Notes under the pieces: generated by a model | Database searches by the model: none | Told to the model about the DNA's origin: nothing | What the model saw: the letters and a program-made list of their open reading frames with translations, nothing else | Assembly: GCA_947630595.1 (NCBI GenBank) | Contig: CANRIG010000014.1 | Span: forward strand, 1 to 48,371 | Reading direction: 5' to 3' | DNA from: an uncultured Lachnospiraceae bacterium | GTDB taxonomy: Bacteria > Bacillota > Clostridia > Lachnospirales > Lachnospiraceae | DNA: 48,371 nt | Made by a program: the position numbers and the translations under genes | Part shown: positions 25,917 to 33,866 of the stretch, in pieces | How positions within the stretch are numbered: the first letter of the stretch is position 1 | How the letters are laid out: every line of letters begins with the position of its first letter

Positions 25917-27290
25917 TTATTTCAGCTTTCTGATCAGGGTGCCGACGCCTTTTTCCGCGGTGATCTTTCCGTCCTCAGCCACCACGCTGCCGCGGACGAT
26001 CGTGCACACCGGAAGGCCCTTGCCCTTCATGCCTACAAATGCGGAAATCTTGTTCACATACAGCAGAGACTCGCTCGTGATCTCCCACTCCTTATCCGGA
26101 TCCACGATCAGCAGGTCCGCGTCGAAGCCGATGCGGATGTCGCCCTTTCTGCCATAGATGCCGAATGCCTTCGCCGGCTGCGCCGCCATCGCGTTCGCCA
26201 GCACCGTCGGGCACACGCCGCGCTTCACGCAGCCCTCGTGGAACGCCACCTGGAAGCCGCTCTGGATGCCGCTGATGCCGCCCCACACGTCGAAGACGTT
26301 CTCAATCTTCGCGCCGAGAATCTCATTGTATTTCTCGTCGTAGGAGCACGGGGAGTGGTCGCTCGCAATGCCGCTGAACGTGCCATCGATTACGTACTCC
26401 CACAGCCGGTCCACTTCCTCCTGGGAGCGAAGCGGCGGCGCACACTTGAACATCGGTCCGTTTTTGATCACGTCCTGATCGGTCAGGCTCAGGTAATGGG
26501 AACAGGTCTCCGCCGTGATGTCGTAGCCCTCCTGCTGCGCCTCTTTGATCTTCTGCGCGACGTCCGGGCTGCTGACATGGCAGATGTGCGCCTTGCAGCC
26601 GGTCGCCTTCGCGATCTCGATGATGTCGACCGTCGCCAGCATCTCGGCGATCACCGGGCGGGAATCCAAAAATCCCTGCCAGTCCAGACGTCCCGCGTCC
26701 TTCATGCGCTTTTCCTGCCACTTGATGGTGGAAAAGTCCTCGCAGTGGAAGCCGGCGCGTCCGCCGAACTCTTTGATGATCTGCATCGCCTCGTACGCCT
26801 GCCCGTAGCTTAACGAGCTGTAGTCCGGCGACACCGGGCCGATGAAGGATTTAAACGCCACGCAGCCCTTGTCGTCCAGGTCTTTGAGGTCCCCGAAATT
26901 GTCGGGAATCAGACCGCCCCAGAAGCAGTAATCCACGTATGCGTTCGGGGAAACCGCCGCTTCCTTTTTGTCAAACAGAGCCGCCGTCGTCATCGCCGGC
27001 TCATTCTGCAGCGGCATGTCGATGATCGTCGTGTAGCCGCCCACGGCCGCGGCCGCCGTCCCGTGCGCATAATCCTCGCGCCACTCGTAGCCCGGATCAT
27101 TCAGGTGCGCGTGCGTGTCGATCGCGCCCGGGAATACGTACTTGCCGGCCGCGTCGATCACCTTTGCCGCCTCCGGCTCATCACCGGGCGCAAGGATTGC
27201 GGCAATCTTTTCGCCCTTCACCGCAATGTTGCCCTCGGTAATACTGTCTGCAGTTACGATTTTTCCGTTTTTCACCAAAACGTCGTACAT
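25917..27290 (-). CDS. Allantoinase-like cyclic amidohydrolase (second copy)
   Basis: 457 residues of the dihydroorotase/hydantoinase superfamily. Binuclear-metal ligands are complete: His60 and His62 (DTHAHLNDPG), carboxylated Lys147 (AFKSFI), His182 (FHCED), His238 (CHVSS) and Asp311 (ASDHSP). PLRSQEEVDRLW and the tail match AllB-type allantoinases. It differs clearly from the other copy (41956-43359), so the two may split work between enantiomers of allantoin, or one may act on a related hydantoin or dihydropyrimidine. GGAGGG precedes the ATG; 49 bp after the carrier gene. Confidence 0.87.
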   Translation of the reverse strand: MYDVLVKNGKIVTADSITEGNIAVKGEKIAAILAPGDEPEAAKVIDAAGKYVFPGAIDTHAHLNDPGYEWREDYAHGTAAAAVGGYTTIIDMPLQNEPAMTTAALFDKKEAAVSPNAYVDYCFWGGLIPDNFGDLKDLDDKGCVAFKSFIGPVSPDYSSLSYGQAYEAMQIIKEFGGRAGFHCEDFSTIKWQEKRMKDAGRLDWQGFLDSRPVIAEMLATVDIIEIAKATGCKAHICHVSSPDVAQKIKEAQQEGYDITAETCSHYLSLTDQDVIKNGPMFKCAPPLRSQEEVDRLWEYVIDGTFSGIASDHSPCSYDEKYNEILGAKIENVFDVWGGISGIQSGFQVAFHEGCVKRGVCPTVLANAMAAQPAKAFGIYGRKGDIRIGFDADLLIVDPDKEWEITSESLLYVNKISAFVGMKGKGLPVCTIVRGSVVAEDGKITAEKGVGTLIRKLK

Positions 27291-27339
27291 ACGAACCCTC
27301 CTCTACACTTTGATCTATATAGTTTTGCTTTTCGTTCCC

Positions 27340-28587
27340 TCAATACTGTACCGTCTTTTTTTCGTCAAATACATCATGATCAAGCTCGCCAAGCTTGCTT
27401 GCCACCAGCATACCCACCATAACATCCACGTCTACGTTCATCAGCGTGCGGAACATTCCCGCGAACCAGTCAATACCAATCAGCACCGCAATGCTTTCAA
27501 GCGGCAGGCCAAGAGACGATGCCAGGAATGTATAAACAATCACAGAACCGCCCGGCACGGAAATCGTGCCCATGCACATCAGGCAGGACAGCAGGATTGC
27601 CATGCCCATCTGGTACGGAGACATCTGAATGCCGGTCGACTGCGCCATGAAGAAAATCGCCGCTACGTAACACTGTGCGGCGCCGCAGCTGTTCATGGAC
27701 ATGGTAATCGGCCCTGTAAAGTCAGCAACCTTGCGGCTCACGCCAAATTTGGTCACAGCGTCCTCCATCTTGGTCGGAAGACAAATGGCGCCGGAGGTTG
27801 TAGTGATGGCCATCATTGACATTTTTGCATATTTCTTCGGCATTTTAAACAAATTTACTTTACACAGAGCTGCGGTCAGCGGTCCGAACAGCACGAACTG
27901 AATCGCATCACCGATCAAAAGCAGGCCAAGGAATTTCAGCATTGGAATGATTACCTTGAAACCGGTTGCGCCCGCTACGTTTGCCAGCAGGCAGAAAATA
28001 CCGATCGGAGCCACAGTCATAACCATCTTGATGATGTTGGTAACAATGCCGTTAAGACCCTTGACCCAGTCTACCACCACCGTGTTGCCGGTCTGACGGG
28101 TGTATGTTCCCATCGCTACGCCAAAGAACAGGGCAAACACGATACACGGAACCATACTGCCGTCTGCCATTGACGCGAGCACATTCGTCGGCACAAAGTT
28201 CAGCAACGTATCCTGCAAAGATGCGGACTGTACCTCTGCCGCTGCAATTGCTTCCTCACTCGCAATTTCAATCCCCACACCCGGCCTGATAATCATCGCC
28301 AGCACCATGCCGAGCGCCGCCGCGATCAAGGTAAATATGATAATCCATTTAAATGTATGCAGACCCATTTTACCGACATCACGGCTGTCGCCGCCGCCTA
28401 CCGCCGCCGCTACCGCGGACATGACCAGAATCACAACCGACATCTGAATCAGCCGGATAAACATATCGCCAATAAATTTCAGATTTGCCGCCCAGGGGCC
28501 GACAATGGATCCAAACACAATGCCGCCTACCGTTGCCACCAGAATCTGGGTAGTCAGCGAAATTTTCAATCCTTTCTTCTCTTTCAT
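27340..28587 (-). CDS. Dicarboxylate/amino acid:cation symporter (DAACS family)
   Basis: 415 residues with the GltPh/DctA fold: TQILVATVGGIVFGSIVG at the start, serine-rich HP1 replaced by TTTSGAICLPTKMEDA, and GTISVPGGSVIVYTFLAS in HP2. In TM7 the usual NMDGTA is NSCGAAQ, and only Asn and Gly are kept. TM8 keeps Asp and Arg-Thr-x-x-Asn (IDWFAGMFRTLMNVDVD), the carboxylate-binding residues. The unusual TM7 suggests altered cation coupling or an unusual acid substrate. In this operon a glyoxylate-, oxamate- or ureide-acid-type substrate is plausible. AGAGGTAA precedes the ATG. Confidence 0.85.
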   Translation of the reverse strand: MKEKKGLKISLTTQILVATVGGIVFGSIVGPWAANLKFIGDMFIRLIQMSVVILVMSAVAAAVGGGDSRDVGKMGLHTFKWIIIFTLIAAALGMVLAMIIRPGVGIEIASEEAIAAAEVQSASLQDTLLNFVPTNVLASMADGSMVPCIVFALFFGVAMGTYTRQTGNTVVVDWVKGLNGIVTNIIKMVMTVAPIGIFCLLANVAGATGFKVIIPMLKFLGLLLIGDAIQFVLFGPLTAALCKVNLFKMPKKYAKMSMMAITTTSGAICLPTKMEDAVTKFGVSRKVADFTGPITMSMNSCGAAQCYVAAIFFMAQSTGIQMSPYQMGMAILLSCLMCMGTISVPGGSVIVYTFLASSLGLPLESIAVLIGIDWFAGMFRTLMNVDVDVMVGMLVASKLGELDHDVFDEKKTVQY

Positions 28588-28670
28588 ATCATGTTACCTC
28601 TTTTCCTTGTATTAACCTTACATCAATTTTAAATTTATCAGCAAAGGCAGGCCTGCCGGATACTCCGCCC

Positions 28671-29672
28671 TTACTGGAAATTGTACCGTCCCATCGCGTT
28701 GTCCAGGTGCTCCTGCATCGCCTGCGCGGCGCCCGCGCCGTCCCGGACGATCAGGAGGCCGTAAATCCGCTGGTGCTCTCCGTTGATCTCCAGAAGCTGC
28801 GTCTCATCCGCCATACCGGTGCCGCTGACGTGCTTGAGCAGGTTGCGGATGGACTGAATCATGCCGTAGATCACCGGGTTCTCGGAGCACTCCGCGATGC
28901 AGAGATGAAACTGGATGTCCTCCTCCAGAAACGCCCGGTAATCGCGCTGCATGTAGGTGCTGCGCAGACGGCTGGAGCTGTCGTGGAGCCGCTGCAGCTT
29001 TTCCTCGTCCCGGCAGCCGGCCGCCAGCTCCGCCGCCTTTACCTCTAAAAGGTTGCGCACCAGCAGGATGCTGTCCACCTGGTCGACATTCAGAAACAGC
29101 GTCCACGAAAGCGGAATGATGAAAAAGTTTTCTTCCCTGCTGCTGATATAGCTGCCCTGCCCGGGCCGGATGCTGATCATCCCCATCACGTCGAGCACCT
29201 TCAGCGCCTCCCGGATGGCTGAGCGCCCCACGCCCAGCTTCGCCGCCAGCACACGGTCGGATTCGATCTTGTCGCCCTTTTTCAACTTTTTCTCCAGAAT
29301 CTGCTCCGCAAAGTACATGGTCAGCCGGTTCAGCAGCCGGTCGATGGAGCCCTGCGCGGCCGCGGCCGGCCCCGGGCCTGCCTCGGCGGCAGGGCCCGGG
29401 AGCAGCACCTCGATCTGTTCCGCAAACTGCTCCGGGGGCATCGAAAACATCATCGGATCCGCCGCCAGCTTCTCCGCCAGCGTCAGCAGCGTCTCGTTCA
29501 GACGCGCGCCGCCTTTGGATTCCAGATTGGAATAGGTGGCGAGGCTCATGGATGCCTTTCCTTCCCCGTCCGTCAGATACCGGTCGATCAGTTCCCTCTG
29601 CGTCAGGCCGAGATGATGTCTCAAAAGCCGCAGATTGTCTTTCTTATAAGCCGGATTTCTCTCTTCACCCAT
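28671..29672 (-). CDS. Hybrid XRE-GntR-FCD transcriptional regulator
   Basis: 333 residues with an unusual architecture. Residues 10-75 look like an XRE-type helix-turn-helix (NLRLLRHHLGLTQRELIDRY, then MSLATYSNLESKGGARLN). A Pro/Ala/Gly linker (92-108) follows. Residues 109-178 are a GntR winged helix (KKGDKIESDRVLAAKLGVGR then IREALKVLDVMGMI and IRPGQGSYI). Residues 185-325 are an FCD ligand domain (LVRNLLEVKAAELAA; FHLCIAECSENPVIYGMI; EHQRIYGLLIVRDG; MQEHLDN). It lies inside the allantoin operon, between allC and a carrier gene, and is the obvious local regulator. GGAGA precedes the ATG. The effector is unknown; allantoate, ureidoglycolate or glyoxylate are candidates. Confidence 0.88.
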   Translation of the reverse strand: MGEERNPAYKKDNLRLLRHHLGLTQRELIDRYLTDGEGKASMSLATYSNLESKGGARLNETLLTLAEKLAADPMMFSMPPEQFAEQIEVLLPGPAAEAGPGPAAAAQGSIDRLLNRLTMYFAEQILEKKLKKGDKIESDRVLAAKLGVGRSAIREALKVLDVMGMISIRPGQGSYISSREENFFIIPLSWTLFLNVDQVDSILLVRNLLEVKAAELAAGCRDEEKLQRLHDSSSRLRSTYMQRDYRAFLEEDIQFHLCIAECSENPVIYGMIQSIRNLLKHVSGTGMADETQLLEINGEHQRIYGLLIVRDGAGAAQAMQEHLDNAMGRYNFQ

Positions 29673-29699
29673 TCGATTCTCCGTTTCGCAGGCTGCGTT

Positions 29700-30941
29700 T
29701 TATCTGGTCAGCAGCTTTTCCGCAAGGTCTGTCATGATGACGGACGCCTTTGCGAAATCGCTGTACTTCGTAAATTCCACCTGGCAGTGGCTTCTTCCGT
29801 CCTTGCTCGGCACAAACAGCATCACGGTCGGGAGCACCTGGCCGATCTCCAGGGAGTCGTGGCCCGCGCCGCTCGCCAGCCGTTTGCAGCTGTAGCCCTT
29901 GGCTTTGCAGTCCTCCTCCATGATGTCGAGCATTTCCTCCGACAGCATCACCGGCGTGATCGTCAGCTTGTTCTCCATCTCGTAGCTGCCGCCCATCTGC
30001 TTCGTCTCATAGTCGAGCGCCGCGCGGATGCGCTTTGTGATGTCGTTGATGTTGTCGTTGTTGCTGGAGCGGATATCCACAGTAAACTCCACCTGCTCGG
30101 CCACAATGTTCATGCCGCCCGGAACCGTGTGGATATAGCCGACCGTCGCCACGGTGCCGTCCGCTTTCTCACGCGCCCAGTCCGCAATCTTGGAGATGAC
30201 CTTGGTCGCCGCGTCCACCGCGTCCAGACGCATGTCCATCGGCGTCGTGCCCGCATGGTCAGAGCGGCCGTGCACGGTCACCATGTAGCGCTGGATGCCG
30301 ACGATGCAGTTAACCAGGCCCAGCTCGACGTGCTCCGCGTCAAGCACCGGCCCCTGCTCGATGTGCAGCTCCAGGAAAGAGCCGATCGAGCCTTCTTTCC
30401 ATTTCGCCTCGCCGATGCGCTCCGGGTCCAGCCCGTAGCCCTTCATGGCGTCGTAGATGGAAATGCCGTCCGTATCTTTAAATTTTTTGCAGTATTCCAC
30501 GTCGCGGTTGCCGAGCATCGCGCCGGAGCCGAAATAGCCGGTACCGAAGCGCATGCCCTCCTCGTCGCAGAAGCCGACCGCCACGAAATTGCGTTTCGGA
30601 ACCACACCACGCTCTTTGAGCTGCCGTGCGGCCTCGATCGCGCAGACCACGCCCGCGATGCCGTCGAAGTCGCCGCCCTTGATCACGGAATCATAGTGAG
30701 AGCCCATCATCACGCACGGTGCGTCCGGGTCCTCGCCCTTCATCAGGCCGAACACGTTTCCGGCTGCATCCTCCCAGACTTCAAGCCCGGCGTCCGCCAT
30801 GATCCCTTTCAGGTAGTCGACCGCGCCGCGCGCTTCCTTTGTGAACGGAAGTCTGGTGCAGCCTTCGCCCGGCGTGGCCGTGAACTGCTTCAGCCCCTCC
30901 AAGTTTGTGGCAATCCTGCCGGTAATCATTTCCATTGGCAT
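29700..30941 (-). CDS. allC: Allantoate amidohydrolase (M20 family)
   Basis: 413 residues of the Zn/Mn-dependent amidohydrolase group that includes AllC, UAH and N-carbamoyl-amino-acid hydrolases. Metal ligands are His82 (GSHYDS), Asp93 (GGDFDG), Glu127/Glu128 (CDEEGMRFGT), His193 (ELHIEQGPVL) and His385 (GRSHCQVEF). The dimerisation/substrate region has HGRSDHAGTTPMDMRLDA. It would hydrolyse allantoate to ureidoglycine, ammonia and CO2; AllE in the same operon uses that product. AGGAGGG precedes the ATG. An N-carbamoyl amidase role cannot be excluded from sequence alone, but the context strongly favours AllC. Confidence 0.9.
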   Translation of the reverse strand: MPMEMITGRIATNLEGLKQFTATPGEGCTRLPFTKEARGAVDYLKGIMADAGLEVWEDAAGNVFGLMKGEDPDAPCVMMGSHYDSVIKGGDFDGIAGVVCAIEAARQLKERGVVPKRNFVAVGFCDEEGMRFGTGYFGSGAMLGNRDVEYCKKFKDTDGISIYDAMKGYGLDPERIGEAKWKEGSIGSFLELHIEQGPVLDAEHVELGLVNCIVGIQRYMVTVHGRSDHAGTTPMDMRLDAVDAATKVISKIADWAREKADGTVATVGYIHTVPGGMNIVAEQVEFTVDIRSSNNDNINDITKRIRAALDYETKQMGGSYEMENKLTITPVMLSEEMLDIMEEDCKAKGYSCKRLASGAGHDSLEIGQVLPTVMLFVPSKDGRSHCQVEFTKYSDFAKASVIMTDLAEKLLTR

Positions 30942-30989
30942 ATGTTTTCACCCTCCTTGCCTTTATTCGTATCTGCCGCCGTCCGGCAG

Positions 30990-31184
30990 TTACTTACGTT
31001 TCAGTAGATATACCTCGACCGGCGAATAGAGCATCGCCGCCGCGATCAGGACAAACCCGACCACGCAGACCGCCTCGCTGCCCATGGCGAGCCCGGCCAT
31101 GATCAAGAAAAACGCCGCCATGATCACGATAAACGCCAGCGTCAGATGCCCGGCCCTTGTTTTCCAGAAACTCTGTTTTTCCAC
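30990..31184 (-). CDS. Small two-TM membrane protein
   Basis: 64 residues, starting at a GTG with AGGAGGG six bases upstream. Two hydrophobic helices (HLTLAFIVIMAAFFLIMAGL; AVCVVGFVLIAAAMLYS) end in a Lys/Arg tail (YLLKRK). It sits 15 bp after the LctP gene and 48 bp before allC, so it belongs to the operon. Small partners of this kind sometimes assist a carrier; no function is known. I do not recognise a family. Confidence 0.75.
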   Translation of the reverse strand: MEKQSFWKTRAGHLTLAFIVIMAAFFLIMAGLAMGSEAVCVVGFVLIAAAMLYSPVEVYLLKRK

Positions 31185-31199
31185 TGCGCGCCCTCCTTC

Positions 31200-32810
31200 C
31201 TACATCGCTACCATCGCGTACACGATCACGCCGATGACGATCGTCGCCGGAACCGTAATTCCGAGAATCTTCTTCATGACCTGTCCCTCGCTGCCGAGGA
31301 TGTTGGCCGTCGTCGTGCCGAGGATGATCTTGCTCGGGCTGACCGCGCTGCCGATCGCGCCGCCCGCCGACTGCGCCCCCAGCACCGCCGACGCGTCGAC
31401 GTGGAGCAGGCTGGCCGTCGTCATCTGGAAATCGCCGAAGAGGATATTGGAGCTCATGTTGCTGCCCGTCATAAAGGTGCCCAGCAGTCCCACGAACGGA
31501 GCCAGTATCACATACGCCTTTCCGAGCACGTTGGCGATGCCGTTCGCCAGCACCACCGTCTGGCCGGTGCCTCCCATGATCCTCGACATGATCACGAGGC
31601 CGATGACTGCGATGCCGGACGGCATCGTCATGGAGATCGATTTTACAAACACGCGCTTCACGCCGCCCCCGTGGATCCAGCCGTGGCTCTTATAATAGAA
31701 GAGACCGATGATCGACGAGACAAACAGGAACATGCTCGCGTGCGTGAACAGCGCCAGCGGCGAAAAGTTCGCCGAAGCCTCATTCACATAGCCGTAGCCG
31801 GTGGCCGTCTCCGGGAACGCCAGTCCGATCGAGAACTGCCCGAGGAACGCGTTGATCGGCTTTACCAGCAGCACGACCAGCGTGATCGCCGACAGCAGGA
31901 AGTACGGAACGAACGCCTGCACCAGCGTCATGCCCTCCGGCGCCTCGCCGCCGCCCGCGGCTGCGCTCTCGCGGTTCATGATCGGGCTGTCCTCCAGGCT
32001 CCACTCCTCGCGGTACAGCTTCATCCGCCCGAGCACGAGCAGCACCACCAGCGAAATGCACGACGGCAGGAAACACGAGAGCGTCGTGTTGACCTGGCTC
32101 AGAAGCAGCTCGCCGCCGCCCTGAATCAGCGCCATGACGGCGATCGCCGGCAGGCCCTTTTTCAGCGCCTTCCCCTTGCCGTAAAACCAGCAGATGGCGA
32201 CGCCGGTGACGATGTTCCACAGGAACAGAAACGCCGCCGTCCACAGGGCCGTCTTGAAGTAGGCCGCGCTGCCCACGGTCAGCCCCGCCGACATCGCCAG
32301 CGAATCCCAGGCCGCCGCCAGCGTGCCGAAGGTGTTGCCCCAGGCCTGGCCGAGCAGCGGGATGATGACCGCCCACAGCGGATGCACGCCGATGCCGATC
32401 AGCAGCGGAGCGCCGACGGCCACCGGCACGCCAAAGCCGGTGATGCCCTGCAGGAAGCTCTCAAAAATCCAGCCCATGGCGATGACCAGCAAAAGCTCGT
32501 TCGGGAGCAGCCTGCGCATGCCGTTGCGGATCACCAGAAAGGCCCGGGCCTCGTCGCCCACCTGATACATCAAAATCGCCGTCCACACGATCAGCAGAAT
32601 CGTCATCGCGCTCCAGATGCCCTTCGCGCTCTCCACCGCCAGCAGAAAGAAATCCGCCTTGTAAAACGCCACGCCCGTGAAAGCGGTGATCAGCAGGCCG
32701 ATCGCCGCCGCCTCCGTCGCGCCCCAGTTGAATTTAATCATCAGAATCAGTAACACTATGATTGGCAAAAATGCCATGACCCACATGAAAGGGGTTACCG
32801 GTATGTCCAT
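31200..32810 (-). CDS. L-lactate permease (LctP) family carrier
   Basis: 536 residues, about 12-14 TM segments. The family signatures are visible: FESFLQGITGFGVPVAVGAPLL, PLWAVIIPLLGQAWGNTFGTLAAAWDSLA, GSNMSSNILFGDFQMTTA and QSAGGAIGSAVSPSKIILGTTT. Known members import lactate and glycolate. Here the gene lies between carbamate kinase and allC in an allantoin pathway whose carbon end product is oxamate, a close structural analogue of lactate. Oxamate export, or uptake of a related 2-hydroxy or 2-oxo acid, is therefore a reasonable inference. Confidence 0.9.
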   Translation of the reverse strand: MDIPVTPFMWVMAFLPIIVLLILMIKFNWGATEAAAIGLLITAFTGVAFYKADFFLLAVESAKGIWSAMTILLIVWTAILMYQVGDEARAFLVIRNGMRRLLPNELLLVIAMGWIFESFLQGITGFGVPVAVGAPLLIGIGVHPLWAVIIPLLGQAWGNTFGTLAAAWDSLAMSAGLTVGSAAYFKTALWTAAFLFLWNIVTGVAICWFYGKGKALKKGLPAIAVMALIQGGGELLLSQVNTTLSCFLPSCISLVVLLVLGRMKLYREEWSLEDSPIMNRESAAAGGGEAPEGMTLVQAFVPYFLLSAITLVVLLVKPINAFLGQFSIGLAFPETATGYGYVNEASANFSPLALFTHASMFLFVSSIIGLFYYKSHGWIHGGGVKRVFVKSISMTMPSGIAVIGLVIMSRIMGGTGQTVVLANGIANVLGKAYVILAPFVGLLGTFMTGSNMSSNILFGDFQMTTASLLHVDASAVLGAQSAGGAIGSAVSPSKIILGTTTANILGSEGQVMKKILGITVPATIVIGVIVYAMVAM

Positions 32811-32827
32811 CTATTATCCCCCATTCT

Positions 32828-32866
32828 GAACGTCCGTCCATCCTGTTTCAGATGAACGGACGGTTC
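32828..32866 (-). other. Intercistronic stem-loop between carbamate kinase and lctP
   Basis: GAACCGTCCGTTCATC and GATGGACGGACGTTC form a stem with an 8-nt loop and one or two bulges. No T-run follows, so it is more likely an mRNA-stability or processing element than a terminator. Confidence 0.55.
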
Positions 32867-32887
32867 TTCGTATCTGCAGTGTGCTGT

Positions 32888-33823
32888 CTAAGCATGGATT
32901 ACCGTGCCCGTTCTGCCCGCAATGCCGTCCGCGGCTTTGTCGAGCAGCGTGATCAGCGCGCGGCGTCCCGGAGCGGACTGGGCGAAGCGCACAGCCGCCT
33001 CGACCTTCGGGAGCATGGAGCCCTTTGCAAACTGTCCCTGTGCAATGTACTCCTGCGCCTGCTCCACGGTCAGGTCGGAGAGCCACTCCTGATTTTCTTT
33101 GCCGAAATTGATGGCTACCTTTTCCACCGCCGTGAGGATGATCAGGTAATCCGCGCCCAGCTTGTCCGCCAGCAGGCTGCTGGCGTTGTCCTTGTCGATG
33201 ACTGCGTTGACGCCCACCAGGTGGCCGCCCCGGTCCACGACCGGAATCCCGCCGCCGCCGCAGGTGATGACGATATGGCCCGCGTCGATCAGGGTGCGGA
33301 TGGTCAGCAGCTCACGGATGCGCTTGGGCATCGGGGAAGCCACCACCACGCGGTAGCCTCTGCCCGCGTCCTCCATGCAGCGGACTCCGTTGGCCTCGTT
33401 GCGCTCCGCCTCCTCTCTGGTGATGAAGCGGCCGATGGGCTTGGTCGGATGCTCAAACGCCGGATCCGCCGCGTCCACCTCCACCTGCGAAAGGATGGTG
33501 GAAACCTTGCCGTCGATGCCGCGGCTGTACAGCTCGTATTTGATCGCGTTCTGCAGGTCGATCCCGATATAGCCCTGGCTCATGGCCACGCAGGTCGGCA
33601 GCGGAATCTGCTTGTAGTTCTGGTATTCGCTGATCAGGTTGTCCATCGCGTTCTGAATCATGCCCACCTGCGGCCCGTTGCCGTGGGTGACCACGAGGTT
33701 CATGCCCTGCTCCGCCAGATCTACGATCACGCGGGCGGTCTTGGCGACGGCCTCCTTCTGCTCCTCGATATCCTTGCCGAGCGCATTGCCTCCGAGGGCG
33801 ATGACTACTGTTTTCTTTTCCAT
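32888..33823 (-). CDS. arcC: Carbamate kinase
   Basis: 311 residues of the amino-acid kinase fold: VIALGGNALG (phosphate loop), VVTHGNGPQVG, CVAMSQGYIGIDLQNAI, VVASPMPKRI, ITCGGGGIPVV, DKDNASSLLADKLGADYLIILT and GSMLPKVEAA. It transfers the phosphate of carbamoyl phosphate to ADP. Placed directly after the oxamate carbamoyltransferase fusion, it would be the ATP-yielding last step of allantoin fermentation. GGAGGGA precedes the ATG. The E. coli allantoin cluster has a comparable kinase (ybcF/allK). Confidence 0.95.
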   Translation of the reverse strand: MEKKTVVIALGGNALGKDIEEQKEAVAKTARVIVDLAEQGMNLVVTHGNGPQVGMIQNAMDNLISEYQNYKQIPLPTCVAMSQGYIGIDLQNAIKYELYSRGIDGKVSTILSQVEVDAADPAFEHPTKPIGRFITREEAERNEANGVRCMEDAGRGYRVVVASPMPKRIRELLTIRTLIDAGHIVITCGGGGIPVVDRGGHLVGVNAVIDKDNASSLLADKLGADYLIILTAVEKVAINFGKENQEWLSDLTVEQAQEYIAQGQFAKGSMLPKVEAAVRFAQSAPGRRALITLLDKAADGIAGRTGTVIHA

Positions 33824-33866
33824 GTTATCCCTCCTTTTCCCGGCGCCGGGCTGCCCCGGGCTTCAC

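Noticed and set aside
24021-26813. 930-codon open frame on the + strand
   Set aside because: Runs across the araC 3' end, an NCS1 gene and an allantoinase gene in antisense; composition (His, Arg, Asp, Val rich) is typical of a GC-rich shadow frame.
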